A stretch of 64,000 nt of DNA from the NCBI RefSeq assembly GCF_006335015.1, contig NZ_VDGT01000004.1:186001-250000 (forward strand), given 5' to 3'. The notes beneath the pieces were generated by a model. It was not told where the DNA came from. It made no database searches and was given only the letters and a program-made list of their open reading frames with translations. The position numbers and the translations under genes were made by a program. Numbering within the stretch: the first letter of the stretch is position 1; each line of letters starts with the position of its first letter. The DNA comes from Streptomyces sedi. GTDB lineage: Bacteria > Actinomycetota > Actinomycetes > Streptomycetales > Streptomycetaceae. Below are positions 52,766-62,633 of the stretch, one piece after another.

Positions 52766-54235
52766 ATGTGGCTTCGCCGTCCATCCCCGCTTCGTCTGAG
52801 ACGCCTGCTCGTCCTCCTCGCACCGTTACTGTTCGTGGCCACGTTCCTCGGTGCCCAGCCCGCCAGCGCGGCGACCATCGACCCCGACGCCTCGTATGTG
52901 CTGGTCAACCGCAACAGCGGCAAGGCCCTGGACGTCTACAACCAGGCGACCGGCGACGGCGCCCGCATCACCCAGTGGGCCAGGAACGACCAGGCCCAGC
53001 AGCAGTGGCAGTTCGTCGACTCCGGCAACGGCTACTACCGCATCAAGTCCCGCCACTCAGGCAAGGTCCTGGACGTCCACAACTGGTCCACCGAGAACGG
53101 CGGCTCGATCGTCCAGTGGGCCGACCTGAACGGCGCCAACCAGCAGTGGCGGCTGGCCGACAGCTCTGACGGCCACGTGAGGTTCATTTCGCGCCACAGC
53201 GGCAAGGCCCTCGAAGTGCAGGGCGCCTCCACCGCCGACAGCGCGAACATCGTCCAGTACGACGACTGGGACGGCGCCAACCAGCAGTGGCAGCTCGTCA
53301 AGGTCGGCGAGGGCAACAACCCCGGCCCGTGCGCTCTGCCATCGACCTACCGCTGGACGTCAACGGGCGTGCTGGCGGAGCCCAGGCCGGGGTGGGTCTC
53401 GCTCAAGGACTTCACCGTCGTCCCCTACAACGGCCAGCACCTCGTCTACGGGACGACGCACGACACGGGGACCAGCTGGGGTTCGATGAACTTCAACCTC
53501 TTCGGCGACTGGTCGCAGATGGCCTCGGCCGGCCAGAACGCGATGTCGGCTTCCACCGTCGCGCCCACGCTCTTCTACTTCGCGCCGAAGGACGTCTGGG
53601 TGCTCGCCTACCAGTGGGGCAGGGCCTCCTTCTCCTACCGGACCTCAAGCGACCCCACCAACCCGAACGGCTGGTCGGCCGAGCGGGAGCTCTTCACCGG
53701 AAGCATCTCCGACTCCCAGACCGGCCCCATCGACCAGACGCTCATCGCCGACGACACGCACATGTACCTGTTCTTCGCCGGCGACAACGGCAGGATCTAC
53801 CGGGCCAGCATGCCGATCGGGAACTTCCCGGGCAGCTTCGGCTCGACCTCGACCGTGATCATGAGCGATACGACGAACAACCTGTTCGAAGCCCCGCAGG
53901 TCTACAAGCTTCAGGGCGAGAACCGCTACCTGATGATCGTCGAGGCGATCGGCGCGCAGGGCCGCTACTTCCGCTCGTTCACGGCCACCAGCCTGAACGG
54001 CTCGTGGACACCCCAGGCCGTGACCGAGAACAACCCCTTCGCCGGCAGGGCCAACAGCGGCGCCACCTGGACCAACGACATCAGCCACGGCGAGCTGCTG
54101 CGCACGAGCCCCGATCAGACCATGACCGTTGACCCCTGCAATCTGCAGCTCCTCTACCAGGGGCGCAGCCCCAACTCCGGCGGCGACTACCCTCTCCTCC
54201 CCTACCGCCCGGGCCTGCTGACACTGCGGCGCTGA
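52766..54235 (+). CDS. Secreted GH62 alpha-L-arabinofuranosidase with N-terminal ricin-type lectin domain
   Basis: A protein of about 489 aa. The ATG at 52766 is preferred because AAAGGG lies about 9 nt before it; an in-frame ATG at 52757 directly abuts that site. A signal peptide with several Arg ends at 'QPASAATID'. The RICIN trefoil (three 'NQQW'-type repeats) is followed by a five-bladed GH62 domain. That domain has '[18 protein letters not shown]' (general-base Asp region near 'LKDFTVV'), '[21 protein letters not shown]' and '[12 protein letters not shown]' with the catalytic Glu. It removes arabinose side chains from arabinoxylan. The lectin module resembles that of the feruloyl esterase almost block for block. 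Confidence 0.94.
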   Translation: MWLRRPSPLRLRRLLVLLAPLLFVATFLGAQPASAATIDPDASYVLVNRNSGKALDVYNQATGDGARITQWARNDQAQQQWQFVDSGNGYYRIKSRHSGKVLDVHNWSTENGGSIVQWADLNGANQQWRLADSSDGHVRFISRHSGKALEVQGASTADSANIVQYDDWDGANQQWQLVKVGEGNNPGPCALPSTYRWTSTGVLAEPRPGWVSLKDFTVVPYNGQHLVYGTTHDTGTSWGSMNFNLFGDWSQMASAGQNAMSASTVAPTLFYFAPKDVWVLAYQWGRASFSYRTSSDPTNPNGWSAERELFTGSISDSQTGPIDQTLIADDTHMYLFFAGDNGRIYRASMPIGNFPGSFGSTSTVIMSDTTNNLFEAPQVYKLQGENRYLMIVEAIGAQGRYFRSFTATSLNGSWTPQAVTENNPFAGRANSGATWTNDISHGELLRTSPDQTMTVDPCNLQLLYQGRSPNSGGDYPLLPYRPGLLTLRR

Positions 54236-54280
54236 CGGCGTGACACGACCCCGGCTCCGGCTCCGGCACGGAGCCGACGT

Positions 54281-54309
54281 GGCGGGCTCGGCCTTCCGCC
54301 GAGCCCGCC
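54281..54309 (+). terminator. Terminator after the GH62 gene
   Basis: ggcgggctcgg / ccgagcccgcc, perfect 11-bp arms with a 7-nt loop, about 45 bp past the stop codon. It is enclosed in a further outer pairing of cacgacccc with gggtcgtg. Confidence 0.85.
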
Positions 54310-54666
54310 GGGTCGTGCGGCAACGCGCGCGACCACGGGCGTGACCATGGGCGTGGCAACGTCAGGGCTCCCACGGCACCGGAGCGCGGGCCGCGCCACG
54401 CGCACCAGCCGGGGGGTTCCGCTCCAGCGTCTCGGCCTCGACCACCGCGGTGATGGGGAGGAGACCGCGGTGGGACGGGCGGATCGAGAAGAGCCCGGAC
54501 TCCTGAGCCGCGTGCTGCTGATTCACCGAGACCCCGCCTCATGCGGTGATGCGTTTTCCCGAGCGGCCAGCCCCAGGTCGGTCTTCAGACCAGAGACAGC
54601 GACGCCTTGGGAATGCGGGACCTCATCGGAGCTGTCGAGAAGGGGATCCCCGCACTCTCATGCACG

Positions 54667-54760
54667 AAGGCCCAGGCTCGGGACACCGCCCCTGACCTGG
54701 TCCCTTCATTCACTGGGCGGGCGACGAGAATCGAACTCGCGCTCTGGGCTTGGGAATCAT
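54667..54760 (-). repeat. tRNA-Gly(CCC) 3' remnant plus terminator-like hairpin, att-like
   Basis: The minus strand of 54711-54760 reads GATTCCCAAGC (CCC anticodon loop), a canonical T-arm GCGAGTTCGATTCTCGT and acceptor strand CGCCCGC. As at 48.5 kb the 5' half of a tRNA is missing. An imperfect hairpin starting aaggcccagg (54667-54706) lies on the 3' side. Order and orientation match the 48.5-kb copy. Confidence 0.75.
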
Positions 54761-55329
54761 CGCGCCTCTGGCGGTTGCCGGGCCACTGATCTGCTGAAAC
54801 GTCACACTCGGCGCCCTGTTCACCCCCCGCTGGGGAACCCCGTCGACTGCGGGTAACCGTTCTGACGGGCACGCGTCGGGCACGGCACCTGACGGGAGCT
54901 GGCAGTCCGCCGGCCCCGAGCGCAATACTCGGTGTCCTCGCCCCGCCTGGTGTTCGGAGCGGAGACAGGAAGCCTGTCGCGCTGCGGCCAGCTCCTCGCC
55001 GAGGCTGTGGGCGCGGCTTTCGGGTGGCGGCGGCTCGGCGTTGGCGTTCACCGGTTCCCCGGGACGCGAGTACGGCGCCGCTCCCGGTGAGCGGTGCGGT
55101 AGATCTTCAGCCGGCGGCACGGCGGCATGGCGGCACGGCGGTACGGCGACCCACGCCCACGCCGGCGCGTGGTGTGTCGGCGGCAGGGCGCGTCGTCGCG
55201 CGGCCACGCGGCACGGTGCCCCGGCGTGCCTCACCAGCTACCCGCGACCGGTCGCCTCTGCCGAACGGGAGAGGCGACCTCACCCCCGGGGCCCAGCGAC
55301 CCCGCTCTGGCAGACCCGACAATTGAGCC

Positions 55330-57057
55330 ATGGCTCCAACCCCCCACAGCTTCCTCACTGCCCCGGGTGAGCAGCGGCACGGGCGGTGGCGCGCGCTCTG
55401 GGAAACGACCGGATCCGGGCTGCTGATGCTGCTCACCTACTCGACGATGGAGGGCTTCACCCCGTCTCTGCCCGTCCTGCCCCTTCTCCTCCTCAGCGGC
55501 GCCATCCTCGTCCTCCTCGCTGTCCGCCGCCGCTATCCGGTCACCAGCCTCCTGGGCGCGTCCGCCTTCCTGGGCGCGCTGCCCGCGGCTGGACTGCCGG
55601 TCGCGGTGATCGCTCACACCACGGCCAGGCAACTGGCCTCCGCACGGCGCAGAACGTCCGTGCTCTTCGGCGCGACCGGTCTCCTCGTGGTCGTGGCCGC
55701 CGTTGTCGCACCGCTCTACGCGGCCGGCAGCCGCTCCTTCGGCTTCGGGCTCGGGCTCGTGCTCGCCGCCACGACGTTGCTGGTCCCCGGTCTCGTCGGC
55801 ACCGCACGCGGGCAGCAGGACCGCCTGCTGCGGGCGCTGGGGGAGCGCGCAGCCGCCGCGGAGGAGGCCCGGCGGCTCGCGGAGAGCGAGTCCCGCACCC
55901 ACGAGCGGTCCCGGATCGCCGCCGAGATGCACGACCTCGTCGGCCACCGGCTCAGCCTGATCTCCCTGCACTCCGGCGGCCTGGAAATGGCGTTGGGCAA
56001 GGAGTCACCCGAACTGCGCGACGAGGCCGCGTTGGTACGCAAGGCCACCGGGGACGCCATGCGCGAACTGCGCGAGGTACTGGGGGTCCTGGGCCCGCTG
56101 GGGCGGGACGACACCGGCACCGGCGCCCTCACCGACGCCACCGGCACCCGGGCCGACATCGAGGCGCTCGCCGAGGAGTCGCGACGGGTCGGCATCGCGG
56201 TCGCACTCACCTGGGACGGACCCGATCTCGACGTCCGCCCGGCCATGGTGCGTCGCGCGGTGCACCGCGTGGTGCGCGAATCCCTGACCAACGTGCACCG
56301 TTACGCCCCGGGATCCCACGTCACCGTGGCCGTCACCCACACCGACGACCGGGTGGGCCTCCTCGTGCGCAACGGGGCCCCGCCCTCGCCCCCGCCCGCG
56401 ACGACCGGCCTCGGCACGGGGCGCGGCCTCACCGGTCTGCGGGAGCGGGTGTCCCTGCTCGGCGGCACGCTGGACGCGGGACCGACCGCGGCCGGAGGTT
56501 TCGTGGTGACGGCCGATATCCGGCCGGAACCCGACCCTGAGGCGGACCCCGCCGACACGGGCGAACCCGCGCCGGAACCGCTCCCCCAGCCGCCCCCGGC
56601 CCGGTCGTTCGACGGGTTCCAGCGCCGCGCGGCGAACGCGCTCACCGGCCTCCTCGGACTCGCGGGACTGGCCGTGCTGATGTTGCTCTCCCTGGCCCTG
56701 TTCCACTCGGCTCGCCCCGGAAGTCCCTATGTCCCGCCGGAGGATCCCCGGATCGGGATGTCCCGCGAGGAGGTCGAGGACGCCGTCGGGAGCGACAGCT
56801 CGGTGGTCCGCGCGGCGGCGACGGGGCGGGAACCGGCTCGCCCGGACGACGTGACGAGGTGCGTCTACCCCTCGTTGCCGGGCGAGCACATCGTTCCCCA
56901 GCATGTACGGGACGATCCCGAGATCGACGCCTGGACCTACGACGGCGCGGCGCACTACCTCATCACCCGGTACTGTTTCCGCGGTGACGAACTGGCCGCC
57001 ATCGACCGCTTCACCGTGCCGATGGTGTCGCAGAAGCCCCCGTGGGAGGCCCTATGA
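55330..57057 (+). CDS. NarL-type sensor histidine kinase with extra C-terminal membrane/extracytoplasmic domain
   Basis: A 575-aa protein. About four to five N-terminal membrane helices are followed by a HisKA_3 dimerisation box ('RIAAEMHDLVGHRLSLISLHSGG') with the phosphorylated His. A HATPase domain follows ('VRESLTNVHRYAPGSHVTVAV', 'GTGRGLTGLRERVSLLGGTL'). Unusually the chain continues for about 190 residues: a Pro/Glu linker, one further membrane helix ('LLGLAGLAVLMLLSLALFHS') and a Cys-containing outer domain. That domain begins 'RIGMSREEVEDAVG', reminiscent of BamE/SmpA-type modules. It is coupled to the response regulator (ATGA) and lies upstream of an ABC exporter. Confidence 0.9.
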   Translation: MAPTPHSFLTAPGEQRHGRWRALWETTGSGLLMLLTYSTMEGFTPSLPVLPLLLLSGAILVLLAVRRRYPVTSLLGASAFLGALPAAGLPVAVIAHTTARQLASARRRTSVLFGATGLLVVVAAVVAPLYAAGSRSFGFGLGLVLAATTLLVPGLVGTARGQQDRLLRALGERAAAAEEARRLAESESRTHERSRIAAEMHDLVGHRLSLISLHSGGLEMALGKESPELRDEAALVRKATGDAMRELREVLGVLGPLGRDDTGTGALTDATGTRADIEALAEESRRVGIAVALTWDGPDLDVRPAMVRRAVHRVVRESLTNVHRYAPGSHVTVAVTHTDDRVGLLVRNGAPPSPPPATTGLGTGRGLTGLRERVSLLGGTLDAGPTAAGGFVVTADIRPEPDPEADPADTGEPAPEPLPQPPPARSFDGFQRRAANALTGLLGLAGLAVLMLLSLALFHSARPGSPYVPPEDPRIGMSREEVEDAVGSDSSVVRAAATGREPARPDDVTRCVYPSLPGEHIVPQHVRDDPEIDAWTYDGAAHYLITRYCFRGDELAAIDRFTVPMVSQKPPWEAL

Positions 57058-57782
57058 CGGAGCCGCCGGCTCACGACCAGCGCCCGATCCGCGTGCTCCT
57101 CGCGGACGACGAGGAGATGATCCGCCACGGCGTGCGGCTGATCCTGCGGCACGCCGAGTGCATCGAGGTGGTCGGTGAGGCCGCCAACGGCGAGGAAGCG
57201 GTGCGCCTCGCCGCCGAGACCCGTCCGGATGTCGCGCTGGTCGACATCCGGATGCCCGTACTCGACGGGCTCGCCGCGATCGAGCGGCTGGTCGCCCTCG
57301 ACCCCCGCCCGCAGGTCGTCATGCTCACCACCTTCGGCGACGAGGAGAACGTGACACGCGCGCTGCGGTCCGGCGCCGCCGGCTTTCTCCTCAAGGACGA
57401 AGGTCCGCAGGAACTCGTCAGCGCTGTCCGGGCCGCCGCCGCGGGGGACTCGGTCCTCTCGCCCGGCGTCACCGGAGCGGTCATCACCCGCATGCTCAGG
57501 GGCGGAACCGGCACGCCGCGGACCGCGCGCGGGGTGCCGGACCCCGCGTCGAGCCCCGATGCCTCGCCGACGGCCGCGCGACTGCTGGGGAACCTCACCC
57601 AACGGGAGCGGGACGTCCTCGTCCTGTTGGGGCAGGGCCTGGCCAACCGGGAGATCGGGAGCCGCCTGGACATCGGCGCGGGCACGGTGAAGACCCATGT
57701 CAGTGCCATCCTGGAGAAGACGGGCTCGGAGAGCCGCGTCCAGGCCGCGGTGCTGGCGTACCAGACGGGGTTGGTCTCCTGA
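57054..57782 (+). CDS. NarL/LuxR-family response regulator
   Basis: A 242-aa regulator. Receiver domain: acidic pair in 'RVLLADDEEMIRHG', phospho-acceptor Asp in 'PDVALVDIRMPVLDG', Thr pair in 'VVMLTTFGDEE' and Lys in 'AGFLLKDEGP'. A linker of about 40 Pro/Ala-rich residues leads to the LuxR HTH 'LTQRERDVLVLLGQGLANREIGSRL' with 'TVKTHVSAILEKTG'. The ATG at 57054 overlaps the kinase stop and follows GGGAGG. It probably controls the adjacent ABC exporter genes. Confidence 0.94.
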   Translation: MTEPPAHDQRPIRVLLADDEEMIRHGVRLILRHAECIEVVGEAANGEEAVRLAAETRPDVALVDIRMPVLDGLAAIERLVALDPRPQVVMLTTFGDEENVTRALRSGAAGFLLKDEGPQELVSAVRAAAAGDSVLSPGVTGAVITRMLRGGTGTPRTARGVPDPASSPDASPTAARLLGNLTQRERDVLVLLGQGLANREIGSRLDIGAGTVKTHVSAILEKTGSESRVQAAVLAYQTGLVS

Positions 57783-58314
57783 GCCGGGACGGTCGGGGCG
57801 CGCGATAGCCCCGGGGACGCTTCCCCGGCGTGTGCGGTGGGTGTGCTGAGCCGGGGTGGTCCGCGCCGACGCCGCCCTCCGACTCTCCCGACACCGACCA
57901 TCCCGACCACGGGTCGGTCGACGGGTGTCGTGGCCTCGTCGGGAGGTGTCGCCCGCCGCTGACCGCCCCCCGCTGACCGGCCGCCGCAGACCGGCCACCC
58001 TGGCCCGGACCGGCCATTCTCCAGCCCGAGTTGAGAGGCGCTGGGCGAGCAGCCGCCGTTGACCGGGCCGCGCACGCCCGCGTCCCGGGCCACGGGCCAC
58101 GGGCCACGGGCCGCCCACGGGTGGCCCGGCGCGGACGACGGCGGTGGCCTCCTCTGCCGGATGGCAGATCCACCGTCCGCAGCGAGGAGGAGGGACCGCC
58201 CGGTGCCTGCCTTTTCGGGGACCCGGTATCCACGCCCTGAGGCCCACGTTTCCGGGGCGCGGCGTCGTGAGGATGGAAGCAGCCCAACCGCTTCCGCACT
58301 CCTCAGGAGCCGAC
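57783..58314. other. Gene-free region before the ABC exporter
   Basis: About 530 bp with no supported gene. gggccac is repeated three times near 58087-58112. The promoter for the ABC genes is expected here but no clear consensus is visible. Confidence 0.45.
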
Positions 58315-59091
58315 ATGTACAGGCACCCAGCAGCCACCGGCCCCGTCCACACCGTCGCCGCGGCCGAGGCCACCCAGTTGAGCAAGGTCTACGGCGAGGG
58401 CGAAACCCGGGTCGTCGCCCTCGACGGCGTCTCGGTCGGTTTCGCGCGCGGCCGGTTCACCGCGATCATGGGCCCCTCCGGCTCGGGCAAGTCGACCCTG
58501 ATGCACTGCATGGCCGGGCTCGACGCGATCACCACCGGTTCGGCGCGCATCGGTGACACGGAACTCTCCACTCTCGGCGACCGCCAGCTCACCAAACTCC
58601 GGCGTGAGAGCGTCGGTTTCGTCTTCCAGGCCTTCAACCTGCTGCCCACGCTGACCGCTCTGGAGAACATCACGCTGCCGATGACCATCGCGCGGCGCAG
58701 GCCGGACCGGCAGTGGCTCGACACGATCGTGGACACCGTGGGCCTCTCCGGGCGGCTCTCCCACCGTCCCGCGCAGCTCTCCGGCGGCCAGCAGCAGCGT
58801 GTGGCCGTCGCCCGGGCCCTCGCCTCCCGGCCCGAGATCATCTTCGCCGACGAACCGACCGGCAACCTGGACTCCCGCTCCGGAGCCGAGATCCTCGGCT
58901 TCCTGAGCGACTCCGTCCGGGAGTTGGGCCAGACCGTCGTGATGGTGACCCACGACCCGGTGGCCGCGGCCTACGCCGACCGAGTCGTCTTCCTCTCCGA
59001 CGGCCGCCTCACCGACGAACTGCTGGGACCCACCGCGGAGAGCGTCCTGGACCGGATGGGCCTCTTCAAGGCCAAGGACCGCACCACCTGA
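58315..59091 (+). CDS. MacB/LolD-type ABC transporter ATP-binding protein
   Basis: A 258-aa ATPase with AGGAG 5-6 nt before ATG. Walker A is 'IMGPSGSGKSTLMHCMAGL', the Q-loop is 'VGFVFQAFNLLPTLTALENI', the signature is 'QLSGGQQQRVAVARALA', Walker B is 'IIFADEPTGNLDSRSG' and the H-loop is 'VVMVTHDPVAAAYADRV'. These define the MacB/FtsE-like mechanotransmission group. It partners with the FtsX-like permease encoded 69 bp downstream. The upstream two-component genes suggest it belongs to an envelope-stress or antimicrobial-peptide response set. Confidence 0.95.
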   Translation: MYRHPAATGPVHTVAAAEATQLSKVYGEGETRVVALDGVSVGFARGRFTAIMGPSGSGKSTLMHCMAGLDAITTGSARIGDTELSTLGDRQLTKLRRESVGFVFQAFNLLPTLTALENITLPMTIARRRPDRQWLDTIVDTVGLSGRLSHRPAQLSGGQQQRVAVARALASRPEIIFADEPTGNLDSRSGAEILGFLSDSVRELGQTVVMVTHDPVAAAYADRVVFLSDGRLTDELLGPTAESVLDRMGLFKAKDRTT

Positions 59092-59160
59092 CGCCGGCCA
59101 GCCCCACGGACTCCCGCCGCGCGAGCGCGGCCCCGCCACACGATCCAGGACTGAGACACC

Positions 59161-61731
59161 ATGCTGCGTACCGCTCTGCGCAACGTCTTCGCGCACAAAG
59201 CCCGACTGGCCATGACCACCCTCGCAGTCATGCTCGGCGTGGCCTTCGTCTCCGGCACCCTCGTCTTCGGCGACACGGTCGCCCAGGCCTTCCGCGATGC
59301 CTCCAGCCGGAACCTCCAGGGCGTCGCCGTGTCCGTGACGGCCGAGTACGTGCCGGGCGACGACCGTGACGAGGACGAGGAGGGCCGCAGAACCGCCCTC
59401 ACCAGCGACCTCGCGGACGAGATCCGCGCCCTGCCCGGCGTCGCCTCCGTCCACCCCACGGTCAACGGCTCGGCCACCCTCGCCGACAAGGACGGCAACC
59501 CGCTGAACGTGGAGTACTCCTGGCAGAACCTGGCCACCAACTACGCCGCCGACGAGGCGGACGGCCAGGACAGCCGCTTCCCGATCACCGCCGGTCGCGG
59601 GCCCGCCGCCGAGGACGAGATCGCCCTGGCCGACCGCACCGCCGACGAGTCCGGTTACCGGATCGGCGACACGGTCCGCTTCGCCACCGACGGTCCCGCC
59701 CTGGAGAAGACCCTGGTCGGCACCGTCTCCACCGACGACCCGCGCGTGAACGCCGGCGGCTCCCTCGTCCTCTTCGACACCCCGACCGCCCAGCAGCTCT
59801 TCCTCCACGACGGGCAGTTCGACGAACTGCTGGTGAGCTCCACGCCCGGCACCGACGAGGAGACCCTGACCGCCGAGATCCGCGACCTGCTGCCCGCCGA
59901 GGGGGCAGAGGCCACCAGCGGCGCCCAGCTCGCGGAGGACCAGGCCCGGCAGATCACCGAGGCCACCCGGGCGATGACCCAGATGCTGCTGATCTTCGCC
60001 GGGATCGCGCTCTTCGTCGGCGTCTTCATCATCGCCAACACCTTCTCCATGCTGATCGCCCAGCGCAGCCGCGAGGTCGCCCTGATGCGCGCCGTCGGCG
60101 CCACCCGCCGGCAGGTCGTGCGCTCGGTCCTCGTCGAAGCCACCCTCCTCGGACTCGTCGCCTCCGTCGCCGGGTTCGCCATCGGCCTCGGCATCGCCAC
60201 CGGTATGCGCCCGCTCCTCAACGCCGGCGGCGCCGGTCTGCCCGACGGCTCTCTGGTGGTCTCCACCGGCGCGCTCCTGTGGTCGCTCGTGGTCGGCGTC
60301 GGCGTCACCGTCTTCGCCGCCTGGCTGCCGGCGCGCAAGGCCGCGAAGATCCCTCCGGTCGAGGCGCTGAGCACCGTCGACCAGGCACCGCCGGCCCGCT
60401 CCATGACGATCCGCAACGGGCTCGGTGGCGCCGTGACCGGCGTGGGCGTGCTGGTGATGCTGAACGTCCACAGGTTGGACAGCGGCGACGAGGGCGACTT
60501 CATGATCGCGATGTTCGGTTCCGTGATCCTCCTGATCGGCGTGATCATGCTCGCGCCGCTGCTGTCGCGGCCCCTGGTCTCGCTCGCCGGCTGGTTCACC
60601 ACCCGGCTCTTCGGCGCCAACGGCAAGCTCGCCACCGAGAACGCGCTGCGCAACCCCCGCCGTACCGCCGCCACCGCCTCCGCCCTGATGATCGGCCTCA
60701 CTCTCATCACCGGCCTGAGCGTGGCCGGCACCTCCACCGAGAAGGCCATCGAGAAGGGGGCTGTCGAGGGGCTGACCGCCGACTACAAGGTCTCCATCCG
60801 CGAGGGCCTGGACACCGAACTCGGCGACCGCGTCGAGAACGTGCCGGGCGTCGCCGACACGGCCGCCCTCGTCACCGCGCCGCTGGACCTGAACGGCGAG
60901 TTCGCCACGATCACCGGCGCCGACCCCGCGCAGCTCCGGAACGTCGCCGACGTGACCTACACCAGCGGCTCCCCCGACGCCGTCGGCCCCGGCCGGGTCG
61001 CGATCTCCGAGGACCTGGCCGAGCGGGCCGGCCTGTCCCACGGCGACACGGTGGACGCCGAGCTGGGCGGCGACAGCGATGCCCAGGAGCAGCGGCTGAC
61101 GATCGTCGGTGTCTACCAGGAGAACCGCGCCATCGACGGCGCGCTGGGCACCCTGGACCAGGTCATGCCCCACAGCTCGTCCGACACGTACGACAGCGTC
61201 TACGTCAAGGCCGAGTCCGGTCAGGCCGCCGGCCTCGACCTGGACATCCGGCAGGCCCTGGACAACAGCCCGCTGCTCCAGGTGCAGACCCGGGAGGAGA
61301 TCACCCAGGAAGAGGCCGGCGGCATCGCCGACCTTCTCAACATGATCTACGGACTGCTCGGCATGTCCGTCCTGATCGCGGTGCTCGGTGTCGTCAACAC
61401 CCTCGCCATGTCCGTCTTCGAGCGGACCCGCGAGATCGGCTTGCTCCGCGCCATCGGCCTCGACCGCACCGACATCCGGCAGATGGTCCGCCTGGAGTCC
61501 GTCGTGATCTGCCTCTTCGGCGCCGTCCTCGGCATCGGCCTCGGCACCTTCATCGCCTGGGCCAGCGGCAACCTCACCAAGTCCTCCCTGGCGACATACG
61601 AAACCGTCCTGCCCTGGGTCAGCCTCAGACTCTTCCTGCTGACGGCCCTGGCCATCGGGGTTCTGGCCGCCATCTGGCCGGCCCGTCGGGCCGCCCGACT
61701 CAACATGCTCCAGTCGATCAACGCCCAGTAG
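59161..61731 (+). CDS. FtsX-like ABC transporter permease, two-repeat (about 10 TM)
   Basis: An 856-aa membrane protein. An N-terminal helix ('LAMTTLAVMLGVAFVSGTLVFG') and a large outer domain of about 220 residues precede a three-helix FtsX core ('FIIANTFSMLIAQRSREVALMRAVGATRRQVVRSVL', in part). The unit is repeated in the second half with 'LRNPRRTAATASALMIGL' and 'VVNTLAMSVFERTREIGLLRAIGLDR' (in part). The protein ends 'PARRAARLNMLQSINAQ'. Such exporters use the adjacent ATPase to drive mechanical work on outer-face substrates and do not use a classical pore. Confidence 0.93.
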   Translation: MLRTALRNVFAHKARLAMTTLAVMLGVAFVSGTLVFGDTVAQAFRDASSRNLQGVAVSVTAEYVPGDDRDEDEEGRRTALTSDLADEIRALPGVASVHPTVNGSATLADKDGNPLNVEYSWQNLATNYAADEADGQDSRFPITAGRGPAAEDEIALADRTADESGYRIGDTVRFATDGPALEKTLVGTVSTDDPRVNAGGSLVLFDTPTAQQLFLHDGQFDELLVSSTPGTDEETLTAEIRDLLPAEGAEATSGAQLAEDQARQITEATRAMTQMLLIFAGIALFVGVFIIANTFSMLIAQRSREVALMRAVGATRRQVVRSVLVEATLLGLVASVAGFAIGLGIATGMRPLLNAGGAGLPDGSLVVSTGALLWSLVVGVGVTVFAAWLPARKAAKIPPVEALSTVDQAPPARSMTIRNGLGGAVTGVGVLVMLNVHRLDSGDEGDFMIAMFGSVILLIGVIMLAPLLSRPLVSLAGWFTTRLFGANGKLATENALRNPRRTAATASALMIGLTLITGLSVAGTSTEKAIEKGAVEGLTADYKVSIREGLDTELGDRVENVPGVADTAALVTAPLDLNGEFATITGADPAQLRNVADVTYTSGSPDAVGPGRVAISEDLAERAGLSHGDTVDAELGGDSDAQEQRLTIVGVYQENRAIDGALGTLDQVMPHSSSDTYDSVYVKAESGQAAGLDLDIRQALDNSPLLQVQTREEITQEEAGGIADLLNMIYGLLGMSVLIAVLGVVNTLAMSVFERTREIGLLRAIGLDRTDIRQMVRLESVVICLFGAVLGIGLGTFIAWASGNLTKSSLATYETVLPWVSLRLFLLTALAIGVLAAIWPARRAARLNMLQSINAQ

Positions 61732-62177
61732 GAACCCGCCGGCCGGAACCGGACGCCGCCGGTGACCCCAGGGGTCCTGACGGGGCGCGTCATGCGGGAC
61801 CTGCCCGCCGAACTCGCCGCCCGCGCAACGGCAGGCACCTGGCCGGCGCTGCCCAGGACAACCGCGTCATCCCGCACGCGAGGACGCCGTCCGACGGACT
61901 CTCCCACGGCCAACCGGAGCCGCTGCTCCACTTGGTGAAGACACCCACGCAGCGGCTCCGGGACGGTCCCGCCGCCCCGTTCGTGGAAGGCCTGGGGTTG
62001 ATCGAAGCGGCGAAGTCCAAGGCCGGGTCGTCTCGTTCGGATCTTCGCGGGGGCATGACCTCCCCAGGCTTCGTCCCGGAACGCCCCCAACGTACGAGCT
62101 GCGATCCGGCGCCTCGCGATGTACCGCGTCGTAGGGCCCCTCCTCCCAGCCGCAGGGCTGGGGGAGCCGCCCCCTGA
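61732..62177. other. Gene-free region with a hairpin at 62143-62166
   Basis: About 450 bp between the permease stop and the 3' end of the interrupted small gene. The hairpin ctcccagcc / ggctggggg-ag at 62143-62166 can end transcription of the minus-strand gene. I see no coding region. Confidence 0.5.
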
Positions 62178-62633
62178 TCAGCGAAGATCCAAACGTGGCC
62201 AATACACCTGCCCCGCGACCCACATGGGCGACCAGAAGAGCACCTTGCCCATACGTCGATCGAGCAGGACCAGGGTCGTCGCGCCCGAACCACCCGTGGC
62301 GGTCACCAGCTTCACCGGAGCGCCGTCGAGTTCGTCGAGCCTGTGCGGCAGAGCCTCGACCTCCTGCCTCAGTCGCGAGCCGGCGGGAAGCCGGTTCCGC
62401 CTTCGGCGGTAGGTGTGGCACAGCGAGTCGACAGGGATGTCCGTGTCAGCACCCCGCACGTGGGTCACTGTTCCCAGCAGGGAGGCCAGGGCCGGCGACC
62501 GCTCGTACGATGCCACAGCCTCGGTGACCCTCTGGTTCAACCGGCTCAGCCCGGACACCGGAACCACGACCTTCCCCCGGTCCGCGGTGACTTCCGCGCC
62601 GGTGACCTCGTCCCGGACAAGGTACTCGTTCTC
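62178..62633 (-). pseudogene. Small gene interrupted by an IS just after its start codon
   Basis: An open frame of about 150 codons ends at 62178 and runs without a stop into the IS terminal repeat. Its first codons read E-N-E-Y-L-V-R-D-E-V-T-G-A-E-V. On the far side of the IS the minus strand offers GGAG, then ATG at 63523-63521 and CTA. Joining them restores 'MLENEYLVRDE...' with a ribosome-binding site. The product is hydrophilic with 'DTDIPVDSLCHTYRRRRNRLP' and 'GATTLVLLDRRMGKVLFWSPMW'. I recognise no family. Confidence 0.65.

Larger units (their letters stand above)
54236..55329. other. Intergenic region with terminator and tRNA-derived junction
   Basis: About 1.1 kb without a supported gene between the GH62 gene and the sensor kinase. 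It holds the terminator at 54281-54309 and a tRNA-Gly remnant with its hairpin at 54667-54760. A G+C-rich tract with irregular gcggcacggcgg repeats lies near 55110-55150. Frames in this region have no ribosome-binding sites or family resemblance. Confidence 0.55.
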
